From: Tetragonia tetragonoides
Taxonomy: Eukaryota > Streptophyta > Magnoliopsida > Caryophyllales > Aizoaceae
NCBI GenBank assembly: GCA_038025085.1
Contig: CM076147.1
Location: 11,776,501-11,840,500 of the forward strand
Length of the DNA: 64,000 nt
Direction: 5' to 3'
Of this stretch, positions 17,208 through 29,240 are shown piece after piece (the first letter of the stretch is position 1; each line of letters begins with the position of its first letter). Below the pieces are notes generated by a model that saw only the letters and a program-made list of their open reading frames with translations, made no database searches and was not told where the DNA came from. Position numbers and translations under genes: made by a program.

Positions 17208-19644
17208 TGTGATACCCCAATATTTTCTATAATTATTATATCGATTTATAAATGATTTATAAATAGTTCGGAAATTAAATCGTATTATAAATGGTTTATA
17301 AATAGTTTCGGAGATTAAATCGTATATTCATTTAAGGATTCGATTTAGTCAATTAAAGCCATAATAATATTAATTATTATTATGGGACTTTCATAAATGG
17401 TATTTATTAATTTTGAGGAGTTTAATTAAAATATTTTATATATGAATAAGAATTATTCATATTGTTTTAATTAGTTTTAATTAGTTTTAAATTAGTTTTA
17501 ATTATTTCTAATTAGTTTTAATTAGCTTTTTAAATCTGAAAAATTATGAAATTTATTCCTAACCCTAGTAGTCCTTGACTTGGGTTGACTAAGGGCCTAT
17601 ATAAGGAAAAGGTGAGACAATTAGTCAGTTTTGCAAACTGAGCCAAAACCCTCAAGCATTCACTCTCTCTCTCTCTCTCCTCTCGCCGTCCTCTCTCTCC
17701 CTTTCGCATTCTCTTTTTTTTCTCTCTCTTTCGGTCTCTCTTTGTTGATGGTCGTGAACCACCACGGTGGACCCACCACCACCACCGGCGCCGGTGGGTG
17801 GTGAGGGGGCCACCGGACCACCATTGGTGGTGGTCGTGGTGGTGGTTCGTGGATTGAGTATGTCGTTTTTTGTTTTCGCACTTTCGCAAATCGTCGTGCA
17901 GAATTTGTGGATTTTCAGCAGATTTTGATTTCTTGTTTTTATGTTTCTCCACTCATTCGGAATCGAAATTCGGATATTGGTTGGAATAAATTAAGGAATT
18001 TAATAAAAATACCAGATTGAGATTTCGATACTGTTTGTATTTTCGTATTTAATTAATACTGATTCAGTAATTCTTTTTAATTAGGACCTAACGAGCAAGC
18101 GTGATTATTGTCTATTGGTTGGAGCATACATACTGTTGATAGCGTTGTAGTGGTAAGCGCTCATGCCTACCTCCTTCCAAAGCCCCATCAAAACTATTTT
18201 GATGTGTTACGTGCTAATTGGAAAATTGTTGTGAATTTAATATGCAAAGCATGATTAAATTATAATGTCGTTATTATAAAGTTATTAAGCATGATTCACT
18301 GCTGTAAATATGAGTTATAATTAGCATGTTGATGTTAGCATGTTTTGGGAATTAATTAGTCCATATGATGATTATTGGACAATTGTTGAATAGCGAATTA
18401 TTAATATTATGATGCTATTAATTATATGCTAATTGGTATGGGTTTATTGAGTGGTAGTGAGCACCTATATATTATCGTTGAATGTCTCTGGTGATTTGTG
18501 AATATTTGGATATCATATTACCCTGCCAAAGTGCTGCCGGAATTTGGCTAGACATTCCTTGTCTTCATTATTGAATTATCGTCGTTATTGAATCAAAGCA
18601 TGTTTAATTCTCATCGTATGAATTATCATTATCGTCGTTATTTACTATTCATTGTCAAGAGCATGAAATGAATTAGTAAGTCGTGGTCTCGTAGTAACAC
18701 TTATGTCAACCAATGAAAATGATGAGAATTGAATTAAATGAGAGTAAGACTCCTAATGGATCCCTAGGAATAGTCGAGCAATCGGGATTGCACCTAATGG
18801 TGTAGTTCAAGGGATGAGTGATTCCCAAGTTACTTATGGACACCTCGCAGTGTGTCTGGGACTGATCATTCCCCATTTATTAAGTCCTCTGGGCTCGTGT
18901 AATTGTACTAGAGGTAGTGTGCACACTAGAGTCATTAAGTCCATGGCGTGATTGTATCTTCGATGAACAGTATGGGTAATCGCTGTTCTATTCGCTCTCT
19001 TACATCTCTCTAATCAAGACGGATTGTCTATGTCGTATTTTGTATGATCACAATACAACAATTGTATGTAAAAGAATGTCGTTGTGCGTATGCTTGATTA
19101 TATGCTTATGTGCGTATGCAAATGAATTTCAATGATTCTTCTAAAACCTCATGTAAGGTTTGCGAAATGTTTTTACTGGGTACGGATGACGCTTATTCAG
19201 TTTATCTGATTTTTGTTTCTCTTTTGTTTTTTTTTCTTTTCTTCAGTATTTTGTTTCCGTCACGGAAACCAAAGTGCAGGTTTAGTTGATTGTAGACGTA
19301 CAGCTTGGATGGTAAAGTTGGCGTCGGTTTATAGAACTGTTTCTGTGTAGATAGATTGTGGGATTATTTTTATTGGATTTAGCCCTTCGAAGGCAAGTTG
19401 TAATAAATTTGGTTTAATGGTTTTAGCTCACTATATAGACAACTCTGATTTTAACTGTTTAGTTTGTTTAGTTCCTTAGTAAGCTCCTTTTGATGCCTAG
19501 TCTTTCTTTCTGGTTAGCATTTACTCCTTAGTGATAAATGTTGCAGTGACATCCCCCCGGGGTCGGGACGGTTCAGTGGTGTCGAGTCGCGAACAGCGAC
19601 GTCGATAGTTCCTAGGAAATCGTTGCGAATTCGGTGGTGTTACA
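17208..19644 (+). repeat. Left LTR of the nested chromovirus, 2.4 kb
   Basis: TGTGATACCCCAATATTTTC ... GTGTTACA. It contains a TATA box CTATATAAGG at 17597-17606, then a CT-rich leader and CCACC/GGTGG-rich stretch (17640-17850), so transcription should start near 17630. No coding content; the open frames on the minus strand at 17530-17952 are leader composition artefacts. Confidence 0.85.
17597..17606 (+). promoter_or_regulatory. TATA box in the nested chromovirus LTR
   Basis: CTATATAAGG, about 390 bp into the LTR, followed about 50 bp on by CT repeats typical of a transcribed leader. Confidence 0.6.
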
Positions 19645-19646
19645 AA

Positions 19647-19658
19647 TGGTATTAAAGC
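19647..19658 (+). promoter_or_regulatory. Primer-binding site of the nested chromovirus (diverged)
   Basis: TGGTATTAAAGC two bases after the LTR end. The initiator-Met complement would be TGGTATCAGAGC, so two positions differ, both in the C-to-T or G-to-A direction. Confidence 0.7.
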
Positions 19659-20500
19659 CCTAGGTTTAAAAAGGTTGCTTAAGATTAATTAATGAATTAA
19701 TAAAGATTAGTTTCATTTTGGGAAAAATAAAATATAATTAAATCCGTTGAGCGTAGAAGTCCTAGAAGATAGGAATTATTTGAAATCACTTTGCTTGTGA
19801 TTTATAATGTTCTTATTGTTTGATTGTCTACCTGTAGATGGTAAGGACAAGAAACACCGCGCGATGGCCCTGCGTGGTCAATTTTTATGTTGGTGTAGTT
19901 GAATAGGCAACAAATATTTATGACTACCATTTACTTGCGATTTGTCTCATTGCAAGACTATTTCATTTGATTATATGTTATCGTTGAGAATTTATTTTAT
20001 ATGATCGTTTTATCACATAATTGCATGGTTGACTCATAGCTTCATAATGCTATCTCGTATTGCCTAGACATGATGGGAAATCCATGTCGGAGTTATGGCG
20101 AAATTTTCATTGAGCATCATCATATCAATTCTGAGCCAAAGGCTAAGCATGTATTGTATGCAATCAAATGTCATTGTTTATTGCCCTACTAAAATAGTAT
20201 GGAGCCTCGATGTGTGAATTGTGAATGTCATTGCTTATCAATCGTGTGAGACCAATGTGTCTACTTTGTTATTGCATATCAAACTATTATGCATGGGAAC
20301 TGAGAACATTCAAAGCAAGTATGTTGCTTAGACCTACAATGTAAGGTCGATCATTGAAACTTATATGCTATTTGCTAAATGTCAAGAGATTGGTTTCAAT
20401 TATAACCTATATCTCAATCAGACCTCAATTTGGGTTGAATGTGTCAATTTTGCTAAAATGGTGATCAACCATTGCTCTTTTATGTCTCAGATTTGTTATA

Positions 20501-23431
20501 ATGGCAACCAACGACCGACTCGTGAGATTAGAAGTAGGTCTTACCAATGTTGTCGAGCACATCACGCGCCAGCTAGAGCGCCAAGAGCAAGATCACAACG
20601 TGCAAAACCCTGAGACGCGCAACTTTAGGGATTTCGATGCACTCAAACCTCCGACGTTTGAGGGTAGCTTTGAGCCCACCAAGCTTGAGAACTGGATTAC
20701 TGAGTTTGAGAAGTTGTTTAGGGCGACTAATCGGCCCAACAATATCAAGGTCAACACCGCTACGTACTACCTGAAGGATGAGGCTAACAAGTGGTGGAGC
20801 GATGTGGGCACTGATCTACTCACCATTGAGGAATATGGGTGGACCGAGTTCAAAGAGTCTATTCGTGAACGGTTCTATCCAAGAGCTGTCCGTCGCCAGA
20901 AGCAAGGGGAATTCGAGAACATCTATCAAGGAAAGCTATCTGTGGCTGAGTACGCAACAAAGTTCAACGAGCTTGCTGCTTTTGCACCTAATCTGGTGAC
21001 GACCGAAGCTGAAGGGGTCGAGAGGTTCGAAGATGGCCTGAAGTGGGATATTCAGCGTTATGTTATGGGAAACTCGATGACGTTCAGAGGATCTTACGAG
21101 AAAGCCTTGAACCAAGAGTGTGCTGTGGATCGTCGTGATTCATTACTCGGAAAGCATAAACGTGACGAAGGGAATTCTTCCCAGTCAAGTGGCGCAGATA
21201 TCAGGCAAAGGCCGAACAACGGCAATCACAACAACCAAGGTGGTCAGAACCAAGACGGGAACAGGAATCGTGACTCGAATAGTCATAGAGCTACGATCTT
21301 AGCTAGGAGGAATACGCCTTGTAGTCGTTCCAACAAGACGCATCCTGGCAAGAACTGTCGTGGCGATGTACTTCAATGCTACGAGTGCAACAAGCCTGGT
21401 CACAAAGCTTCTGAATGCTGGAGTCGTGGAAGGAACGACAATGGTCAGAACCGCGATAACAACTACAACCGTGGTGGAAATGGAAATGCTAATCATGGAA
21501 ATGATGGTAACTACCGTGGAAATGGGGGTTACAACAACAACAATCGCAACAATATTGCTGCTCCTGCTGCGAATATTCAAACACTACTTCCCGCACCTGC
21601 CAACCCCGTGCAGAACAACAACAACAATAAGGGGGTGAATGGAAGGCTTTATGTGCTGAACCGCAATGAAGCTGAAGCGAACTCGAATGTGATCGCTGGT
21701 ACTTTTCTCGTTAACTCTCAACCTGCTTTTGTTTTGTTTGATAGTGGTGCAACACACTCTGTTCTTTCTAAGAGCTTTGCATCTAAGATAGGTTTAGAGC
21801 CTAGTTCTGTGTATAGTGCAAATATTAGGATGCCAGATGACACGATTGTTAATTGTAAAGCGTTGTATGAAAAGTGTCCGATTAGGATAGCTGGTTCCGA
21901 TTTGCCTACGGATTTCATTCAGATGGATTTGAAGGATTTTGACGTGATTTTGGGAATGGATTGGTTAGCCAAGTATAGGGCTAAGATTGAATTCTTTGAA
22001 CAACGTGTGTCGTTGCGTGGACCGAAGGGTTGGAGGATTACCTACAAAGGAGTCGTGGTTAAGCCAAAGTTGAAGGTAGTGGCAACCATGAAAGCAAAGG
22101 AGTGTATGGCTAAAGGTGAAGAGATTTACCTATGTCATGTAGTGGATACAAGCCGAGAAGCCGAAATTTCAAAACTTATTCCAGTTGTTTCAGAGTACGC
22201 TGACGTCTTTCCAGACGAGATTCCAGGAATGCCTCCGCAACGCATTATCGACTTCACGATTGACTTAGCTCCAGGTTCTGCTCCGATCTCGAAAGCTCCG
22301 TATCGTATGGCTCCTGTAGAGATGAAAGAACTGAAAACGCAACTCGAGGAACTACTGGAGAAAGGATACATACGCCCGAGTGTATCGCCTTGGGGTGCTC
22401 CTGTTCTGTTCGTACGTAAGAAGGATGGTAGTATGAGACTGTGCATAGACTACCGAGAGTTGAACAAGATCACGATCAAGAATCGTTATCCACTTCCGAG
22501 GATTGACGACCTATTTGACCAACTTCGTGGAGCGACTATTTTCTCCAAGATCGATCTACGTTCAAGAGACCATCAACTCAGGATTTCCGAGCCTGACATT
22601 GCAAAGATCGCGTTTAGGACGAGGTATGGAAACTACGAGTTCACGGTGATGCCTTTTGGGTTGACGAACGCACCTGCGAAGTTTATGGATTTGATGAACC
22701 GTACGTTCCAGCCTTATCTCGATCAGTTCGTTGTTGTCTTTATTGACGATATTTTGGTCTATTCGAAGAACGCTGATGAGCACGAGCGACACTTGCGAAC
22801 CGTTTTGGAGATTTTGAGACGACATCAGTTGTACGCCAAGCTGTCGAAGTGCGAGTTTTGGTTAGAAACTGTTTCCTTCTTAGGACATGTGGTGTCTAAG
22901 AGTGGAGTTGTTGTTGACCCGGAAAAGATTAGAGCTGTTATGGACTGGTCCGCACCGAAGAGCGTGACCGAGGTCAGAAATTTTCTTAGGTTAGCTGGTT
23001 ACTATCGTAGGTTTGTGGAAGGATTTTCGAAGATAGCGCAGCCTTTGACAAACTTGATGAAAAATACGACGAAGTTCGTGTGGTCGGAAAAGTGTGAAGC
23101 TGCTTTTCAAGAGCTGAAGAAACGTCTTACAAGCGCGCCGATTTTGACTTTGTCATCGGGAACTGAAGTGTACGAAGTCTATAGTGACGCGTCTAAGCAT
23201 GGCTTAGGCTGTGTTTTGCTGCAACATGGTAAGGTAGTGGCTTATGCCTCAAGACAATTGAAGAAGCACGAGGATAATTACCCTACTCACGGTTTAGAGC
23301 TTGCTGCTGTCGTATTTTCCTTGAAGATATGGAGACATTATCTTTATGGTTCTGCTGTCAAGATGTTTACGGACCACAAGAGTCTCAAGTACATATTCAC
23401 GCAAAACGAATTGAATATGCGACAAAGATGA
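20501..23431 (+). pseudogene. Chromovirus gag-protease-RT-RNase H polyprotein, one premature TGA
   Basis: A 976-codon open frame. Gag occupies about residues 1-280: [20 protein letters not shown] starts the capsid domain, and the CCHC knuckle is [14 protein letters not shown]. An Asn/Gly-rich linker follows. Protease has [13 protein letters not shown] and [15 protein letters not shown]. Reverse transcriptase has [30 protein letters not shown] and the intact catalytic [12 protein letters not shown]. RNase H has [16 protein letters not shown] and [11 protein letters not shown]. The frame ends at TGA 23429-23431 inside NMRQR-stop-WLELL, where the family has Arg (CGA to TGA fits). Apart from this and two later stops the pol is complete, so the element looks fairly young. 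Confidence 0.9.
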
Positions 23432-23443
23432 TGGCTAGAGTTA

Positions 23444-25096
23444 TTGACGGAGTACGACATCGACATTCAGTATCACGATGGGAAAGCTAACGTGGTAGCT
23501 GACGCTTTGACTAGAAAAACTTGTCATACGTTGAACACTGCTTTAGTACTTCCAAGGGACATCATTCGTGACTTGCAGAGTCTAGATGTGGAGATGGTGT
23601 TGAATGGTGACGTTCAATGTACCTTAGCACATATGTCAGTTCGACCAACCTTGCTCGACGAGATCAAGGGTAAACAGAGTGTAGATGAGGATCTTCAGCG
23701 GATTCTACACCACAAGGACGAGGGTAGATACGAGGACTTTTCTATTGGTCAAGACGGTGTCTTGAGATTTCGTGATCGTGTCTGTGTGCCGAATGACCCG
23801 GACATCAAGAGTCAGATTCTGGGTGAAGCTCACAATACACCTTATTCTGTACATCCTGGTGGAGACAAGCTTTACAAAGACCTTCGCCAAATGTTCTGTT
23901 GGAAAGGTATGAAACAAGATGTAGCTGAGTTCCTGGCTAAGTGTCTGACGTGCCAGAAGGTTAAGATCGAACACAAGAGACCTGGCGGAATGATAAAATC
24001 GCTTGAAGTTCCTACGTGGAAATGGAATTCAATTTCAATGGACTTTGTCATGGGTTTACCATTGACATAGAAGAAGAACAACGCCATTTGGGTAGTTGTG
24101 AATCTTTTGACGAAAGTTGCGAGATTCATCCCAATGAATGACACATGGGAAATGGAGAAGCTAGCGGATGCTTACGTCAAGGAAGTCATGAGACTTCATG
24201 GTGTTTCAGAGGATATCGCTTCGGATAGAGACTCGTGATTTCTATCACATTTTTGGCAGAAATTGCAAGAAGCTTTTGGAAGCAAATTGAAGTTCAGTAC
24301 TGCTTTTCATCCTGCGACTGATGGTCAGACGGAAAGAACAATTCAGACTGTGGAGGATATGCTTCGAGCATGTGCTCTCGAGTATCAAGGCTCGTGGGAT
24401 ACACACATTCCATTGATCGAGTTTTCTTACAACAATAGCTATCATTCAAGCATTGATCAAGCTCCATATGCAGCATTGTATGGAAGGAAGTGTAGATCGC
24501 CAGTTTGTTGGAACGACATTAGTGAAACTGCAGTTTTGGGTCCAGAAATGATCCAGCAGACCGTCGAAGTGGTCAAAGTGATTCAAGCAAAGATGCGTAG
24601 TGCTCAAGATCGCCAGAAATCGTACGCAAATAGAGGTCGTAGACATGAAAAGTTTGAGGTAGGAAGCAAGGTACTTTTGCGAGTATCTCCTACCAGAGGT
24701 GTCATGAGTTTTGGCCGTAAGGGGAAGTTAAGTCCTCGTTATATTGGACCTTACGAGATTCTGGAAAGGATTGGTGAGGTTGCTTATCGATTAGCTTTAC
24801 CTGTGGAACTTGCAAAAGTCCACAGTGTGTTTCATGTCTCTCAGTTGAAGCGATACGTACATGATCCAACTCATGTCGTTCAACCTGAAATGATCGATCT
24901 CGATGAAAGTTTGACTTATGAAGAGCGTCCTATCAAGATAGTGGATCGCAAAGAGCGCTCAACTCGAACAAAGACTATTCCGATCGTGAAAGTCCTTTGG
25001 TCTCGACAAGGTCAAGAGGAAGCAACATGGGAAGCTGAATCAATGATGCGCGAGAAATATCCAGATCTCTTCCTAGAAGGTACTAGTCCCACTTGA
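23444..25096 (+). pseudogene. Chromovirus integrase with C-terminal chromodomain, two premature stops
   Basis: The frame 23444-24070 ends RNase H and begins integrase, with the HHCC zinc finger (HNTPYSVHPGG ... CLTCQK) and the first catalytic Asp in SISMDFVMGLPLT. TAG at 24068-24070 interrupts. The core continues (WVVVNLLTKVARFIP; SDRDS), TGA at 24236-24238 interrupts again where Arg is expected, and 24263-25096 gives the catalytic Glu region and C-terminal GPYEILERIGEVAYRLALP. It ends with a chromodomain-like segment VKVLWSRQGQEEATWEAES, which in chromoviruses directs integration to heterochromatin. This tail is the main reason for the lineage call. Confidence 0.88.
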
Positions 25097-25100
25097 GTTT

Positions 25101-25376
25101 TGGGACAAAACTCCTTTTAAGGAAGGTAGAATGTCACGCCTCGAAATTTCGTCTTTTTGCGTGTTTTGTTTATCGCTTTGCACGAATTGCATGTTCAAGC
25201 ATTGCATGGTGCATGCTAATCAACTTAGAATCACGATCATACATGCTCATCTTGCATATGTTAGTGTCCTAGACATTGTTTTATACTTTCGTATAGGTAA
25301 ACTCGTTTTGTTTTGGGAAGTGATTACTTCATGTCTCAAGTTTCGGGACGAAACTTCTTTTAAGGAGGGTAGAATG
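25101..25376 (+). repeat. Duplicated polypurine-tract / LTR-start segment
   Basis: Two copies of GGGAC-AAAACT-CTTTTAAGG-GGTAGAATGT lie 243 bp apart (25102-25134 and 25345-25376). The second leads into the real right LTR (TGTGATACC at 25375). The first leads into TGTCACGCCTCGAAATTTCG, which itself looks like a gypsy LTR start. The intervening 240 bp matches neither LTR. Confidence 0.75.
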
Positions 25377-25602
25377 TGATACCCCAATATTTTCTATAAT
25401 TATTATTTCGATTTATAATTGATTTATAAATAGTTCGGAAATTAAATCGTATTATAAATGGTTTATAAATAGTTTCGGAGATTAAATCGTATATTCATTT
25501 AAGGATTCGATTTATGCAATTAAAGCAATAATAATATTAATTATTATTATGGGACTTTCATAAATGGTATTTATTAATTTTGAGGAATTTAATTAAAATG
25601 TT
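25375..25602 (+). repeat. Right LTR of the nested chromovirus, first 230 bp only
   Basis: Matches the start of the left LTR almost base for base (TGTGATACCCCAATATTTTC, GGGACTTTCATAAATGG), then homology stops after TTAATTAAAATG. Confidence 0.85.
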
Positions 25603-26959
25603 ATAGGGGAATTCCAATTGGTGCCCTTTTACTATTGACTTGTCCAACTGGTGCCCCTAACACAGAAAGAAATCCGGTCCGTACCCCTTTATTTTTTAAA
25701 AGTCTATTCCGTGACCTTATTTTATGTTTTCCGTTACAGGTTTCCGTTAATTGGTGACGTGTCAATGTTGAAAGAATTTTGGGTTTTTAGGGTCCATTTT
25801 CGACTAAAATAAGCAGACCAAATTGCCCCTATCACTGTCAGGCAGCTTCATTAACCTTGCTGTAAACTTTCTCTCTCCTCCCTCTTTCTCCACCGCCACT
25901 ACCACATTCTCCTCCTCATCTCTTTCTCTCTCATCAATCCCATCTTTAAAATTTAATCGCAACATTGTTGCTTCTGAATTAATCTCCCTGAAACAACAAT
26001 TCTTCAGTCATTCTCTCTCATCATCTTTTGCAACCCAAACTTACATCACTTTCTCTGTTTTCTGTAACCCCTATAATGATCATTCCGATTCCTAATTTCA
26101 TATGGTTTATCACGAATCAAAGGCAACCACCTAGTTATGTCTTGACTCTTGATGTTACAAAGCAAATCATATATTCCTAATTTCACTCGTTTGTGATAGA
26201 TCACTTTAGACGAACATTGGATAGATTGATTTTAACAACCTGAGCTAGGAGTAATGGCGACAGAATGACCAAACTTCAGCTAATCGACAACCAATTTTGC
26301 TAATAAAACATAGTTTTGGTAACTTTGCAGATTACGGATACCTTCGATTTTTATGCATCAACTTTCTAATCAGCAAACATAAACTTATGAGAAATAGAGG
26401 CAAAATTATGAATTCAAACAGTAATTCACTAAAAGATTTTCAGCTGACAACCAGTTGAATATATCCTATACATTGATGTGATGGTGGTGGTTGTCCGTCA
26501 CTGAAGCCCAGTAAGATGATGAGGAAGACGATGATGATGACGATGACGTAATGATAAACCCACCAAACAAGCCACCACACACAACGCAGGTTGAAATCCT
26601 CTCGAAAAAGTCGCCTAAAAGCATAGCTCAAGGTTGAGGATTGAAAGAGGCAAATCTCATGCCGACGGAAACTTTGGTCGATGGAATCACAGTGAGTGGC
26701 ATTAAAGAAACATAAGCCCCCAAAAACACTACTGCTCAGCATCTTCATTCTTCAAATTGCATCTATTTTCCTGGGTTTGCATTATTTTGCTTCAATTTTC
26801 GAGTTCGTCACCTCTACTAGTACCCCTAAAGCTCTCAGTTCGAGAGGAGAGAGAAAGAGTGTAAATTTGAAGATGCACAATGGATTAAAAGTTTACAACA
26901 GTAATTTGAGGTGCTGAGGAGAGAGAAAAATGACAGCTTAAAAGTTTACATCAGTTACA
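25603..26959. other. Foreign 1.36 kb segment replacing most of the right LTR; possible captured gene 5' end
   Basis: Begins at GGGGAATTCCAATTGGTGCCC; the element-like start includes repeated 'TGGTGCCC' words. It is unlike the left LTR except for the last six bases (GTTACA) before the TATAC duplication. The plus frame 25823-26095 (90 codons) is Ser/Thr-rich, low in acidic residues and ends ITFSVFCNPYNDHSDS, resembling an organelle transit peptide, so it may be a captured exon. There is no matching inverted end, so the transposon type is not settled. A short repeat, AAAAGTTTACA, occurs twice near the right end (26887 and 26939). Confidence 0.45.
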
Positions 26960-26964
26960 TATAC

Positions 26965-28442
26965 CAACTCTATGAAAAAGAGAAACAGAAAGGGTCGAGT
27001 CGGACTCAGGAAGACCTTCGCAATATCATTGAATACCAAGAGGCTGAACGCCAAATCGAAGAGCAGAAATTGAAAGAGTTGAATCAAAGATATGAGAATG
27101 AACGAAAACGGGATCAGGAACTCCTCACGGGGTTCAGTCCACCTCAAATTAGCACAATCTTGCAACCGTTGATACTCCAAATTCCGAGCCCCACCACCAT
27201 GGGGAACGTTGGGGTATCTAATACCTTAGCAAACTTGGAGAGTGAAACACCAGCTGTAGGATTAGCTCCGTTCAGCGACGAGATCATGGCGGCTCCAATG
27301 CCATCCAAATTAAAACCAATGGAGGACAAGTATGAGGTCCCCCAGAACCCACAAGATCACATCATGGCTTACAGAGCGACCATGATGAACCAAACTCTAA
27401 GTGATGCGGCGTTGTGCAGAAATTTTCCAATGACTCTGAAGGGGCTTGCCATCCGATGGTATGCCTCACTTGCCCCAAAGAGTATCTACTCTTGGGCTCA
27501 GATGGAAAAAAGATTCAAGAATCACTTCGCGGCACACATCCAGCAGAAAAAGACCACGGAACACCTCTACAAACTAAAACACGACAAGAAAGAGGGCTTG
27601 AAAGATTATCTTGCTCGATTCAATGCAGAAACCCTCGAAACTGATGACTTGGACGAAAGGCTCGCCAGCGCGGCCTTTGTGTCAGGGTTAACCGAGGGGT
27701 CGCACTTCAAGTTCCAGATAAATTTGAAGCGAGAGGAAAAAGGATTCCAAACCCTGCCAGAGGTTAGACGATTCACCGTGTCATATGCCAACTCACAGGA
27801 ACAGTCGGGACGATATACTCCGGGCAATCGGAAGACAGACCCAAAACCCGAGGCTAAGTCGAGTAAAAATACTAAAAGCGACCAGCAGAAGCACTTGTTG
27901 TGTCCAGGGGGCCTCCTAAAAGAAGTGACTGGAGGAAGACTGACCCTTCAGATGATCAGTGGTCGTTCAGTGTTGACCAACAAACTATCTTCAACAAGAT
28001 GGATCGAAAACTTCTCGACATCCCGCCTCCCATTGTTAGGGATCTCACTGAGACAAACCCAAAGCTTCGATGCGCATACCATGACGATGTGGGGCATGCG
28101 ACCGAAGACTGTCAAATGCTGGTAAAAAACCTTGAGAAACTAGCTGAGGAAGGAAAGTTGAAGCAGTTCCTCAAAAAGAAAAATGTCTACAAAAAACCCA
28201 AGGTGACAACGGTTGTCGAAGACGAAGAGTCGGAAGAGGATGATATGACCAACGTCGTTAAAATGATCTATGGTGGCCTAGGTGGAGGAGGATCGACCAA
28301 AAAGCAACGACAGGATCATTATCGCAGTGCTGAACAAATAATGGTTGTGGGGGTTCCCCCCATAGGCAAGATCCCGCCTGTAACCTTCGACGAGGTGATT
28401 TCCGAGCATTGCATCATCCACATGACGATCCACTGGTCGTAA
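26965..28442 (+). pseudogene. Tat gag, main part, frameshifted
   Basis: Continues the split gag: a coiled-coil stretch (EYQEAERQIEEQKLKELNQR), then the retrotransposon gag domain (AYRATMMNQTLSDAALCRNF; FKNHFAAHIQQKKTTEHLYK). Homology leaves the first frame near 27895 and continues in 27900-28442, which carries CAYHDDVGHATEDCQ, the Cys/His motif at the gag C-terminus of Tat elements, then an acidic stretch and the approach to protease. Two shifts in total (about 27895 and about 28420). Confidence 0.8.
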
Positions 28443-29240
28443 CTCTCAAGATCGCAGGCTTACTCACCGAGCGAGTCCTCATTGATACAGGAAGTTCGGC
28501 CGAAATCATCACCTATACGTGCCTCCGACGATTGGGGTATAGTGAAGACAAGATTACCCCCGTCTCACTGCCCGTCTTTGGGTTTGGCGGGCACAAAGTC
28601 TACCCTATCGACACCATCATTCTCCCGGTACGAATAGGAGAAAAGGGGGGCTCGTCGAAGGCAGATCATCGAATTCTTGGTGGTCGATACGAAATTGGCC
28701 TACAACGCCATCCTTGGTCGACCCACTCTAGCAGCCATCAACGCGGTGATCCACATGTCCTGGTTAATTATGAAATTTGATCGGGGGAACGGCCTAATCG
28801 GGTAGGTGGTTAGCGAACAGAAGATCGCCCGAATATCGTATGTCGATTCTCTGGATAGAAAGAAGCTGTAAAACGAAGACGAAGACCTTCCCTTATTACC
28901 TACGAAGTCAATGGTGATATCGCAGCACATAGGGACAGCACTGACTGTTGCCCCTACCCCTGCAGAGATCGCAGCAGCAAAAAAGAAGAGTGTAAAGGAA
29001 GGCAAGAGGAAGATAGCTGGATGCATGCTCCTAGAAATGTATATTGCTGATCATATCGATACCAGGTTTGAGCCTGAAAATTGACCCGAACCATCGGGGG
29101 AAACCTCGGAGGTCAGGCTGAATAAGTCACAGCCAGAAAAAATCACATATATCGGGGCAGACCTAGTCGACCCTCGAAGAAGAGACATAACAGGGCTACT
29201 CCAATAGTATTCCGACATCTTTGCATTCTCCCCATCCGAT
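28443..29240 (+). pseudogene. Tat protease and protease-RT linker
   Basis: ERVLIDTGSSAEIITYTCLR holds the aspartic protease active-site DTG at about 28484-28492. LRRLGYSEDKI and VFGFGGHKVYP follow. The frame shifts at about 28660 into the segment with AYNAILGRPTLAAINAVIHM and then contains several stops (for example about 28801, about 28869 and about 29082). It would cut the polyprotein; here it is inactive as a continuous product. Confidence 0.75.

Larger units (their letters stand above)
17208..26959 (+). mobile_element. Chromovirus nested in Tat gag
   Basis: Flanked by TATAC (17203-17207 and 26960-26964). Left LTR 17208-19644, primer-binding site at 19647, a single gag-protease-RT-RNase H frame, integrase with C-terminal chromodomain, polypurine tract, then only the first 230 bp of the right LTR. 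The remaining right end (25603-26959) is unrelated to the left LTR. Removal restores the Tat gag frame exactly, which proves the order of insertion: Tat first, chromovirus second. Confidence 0.9.

Noticed and set aside
17530..17952. Minus-strand frames rich in His/Pro/Trp in the nested LTR
   Set aside because: Explained by CT and CCACC repeats in the LTR leader.
21299..21580. Minus-strand frame rich in Val/Ile/Ser opposite gag
   Set aside because: Antisense shadow of the Asn/Gly-rich gag linker; no motif, no promoter.
25603..26959. Calling the segment a Pack-MULE
   Set aside because: No matching terminal inverted repeat or 9 bp duplication could be found, so only a neutral description is given.
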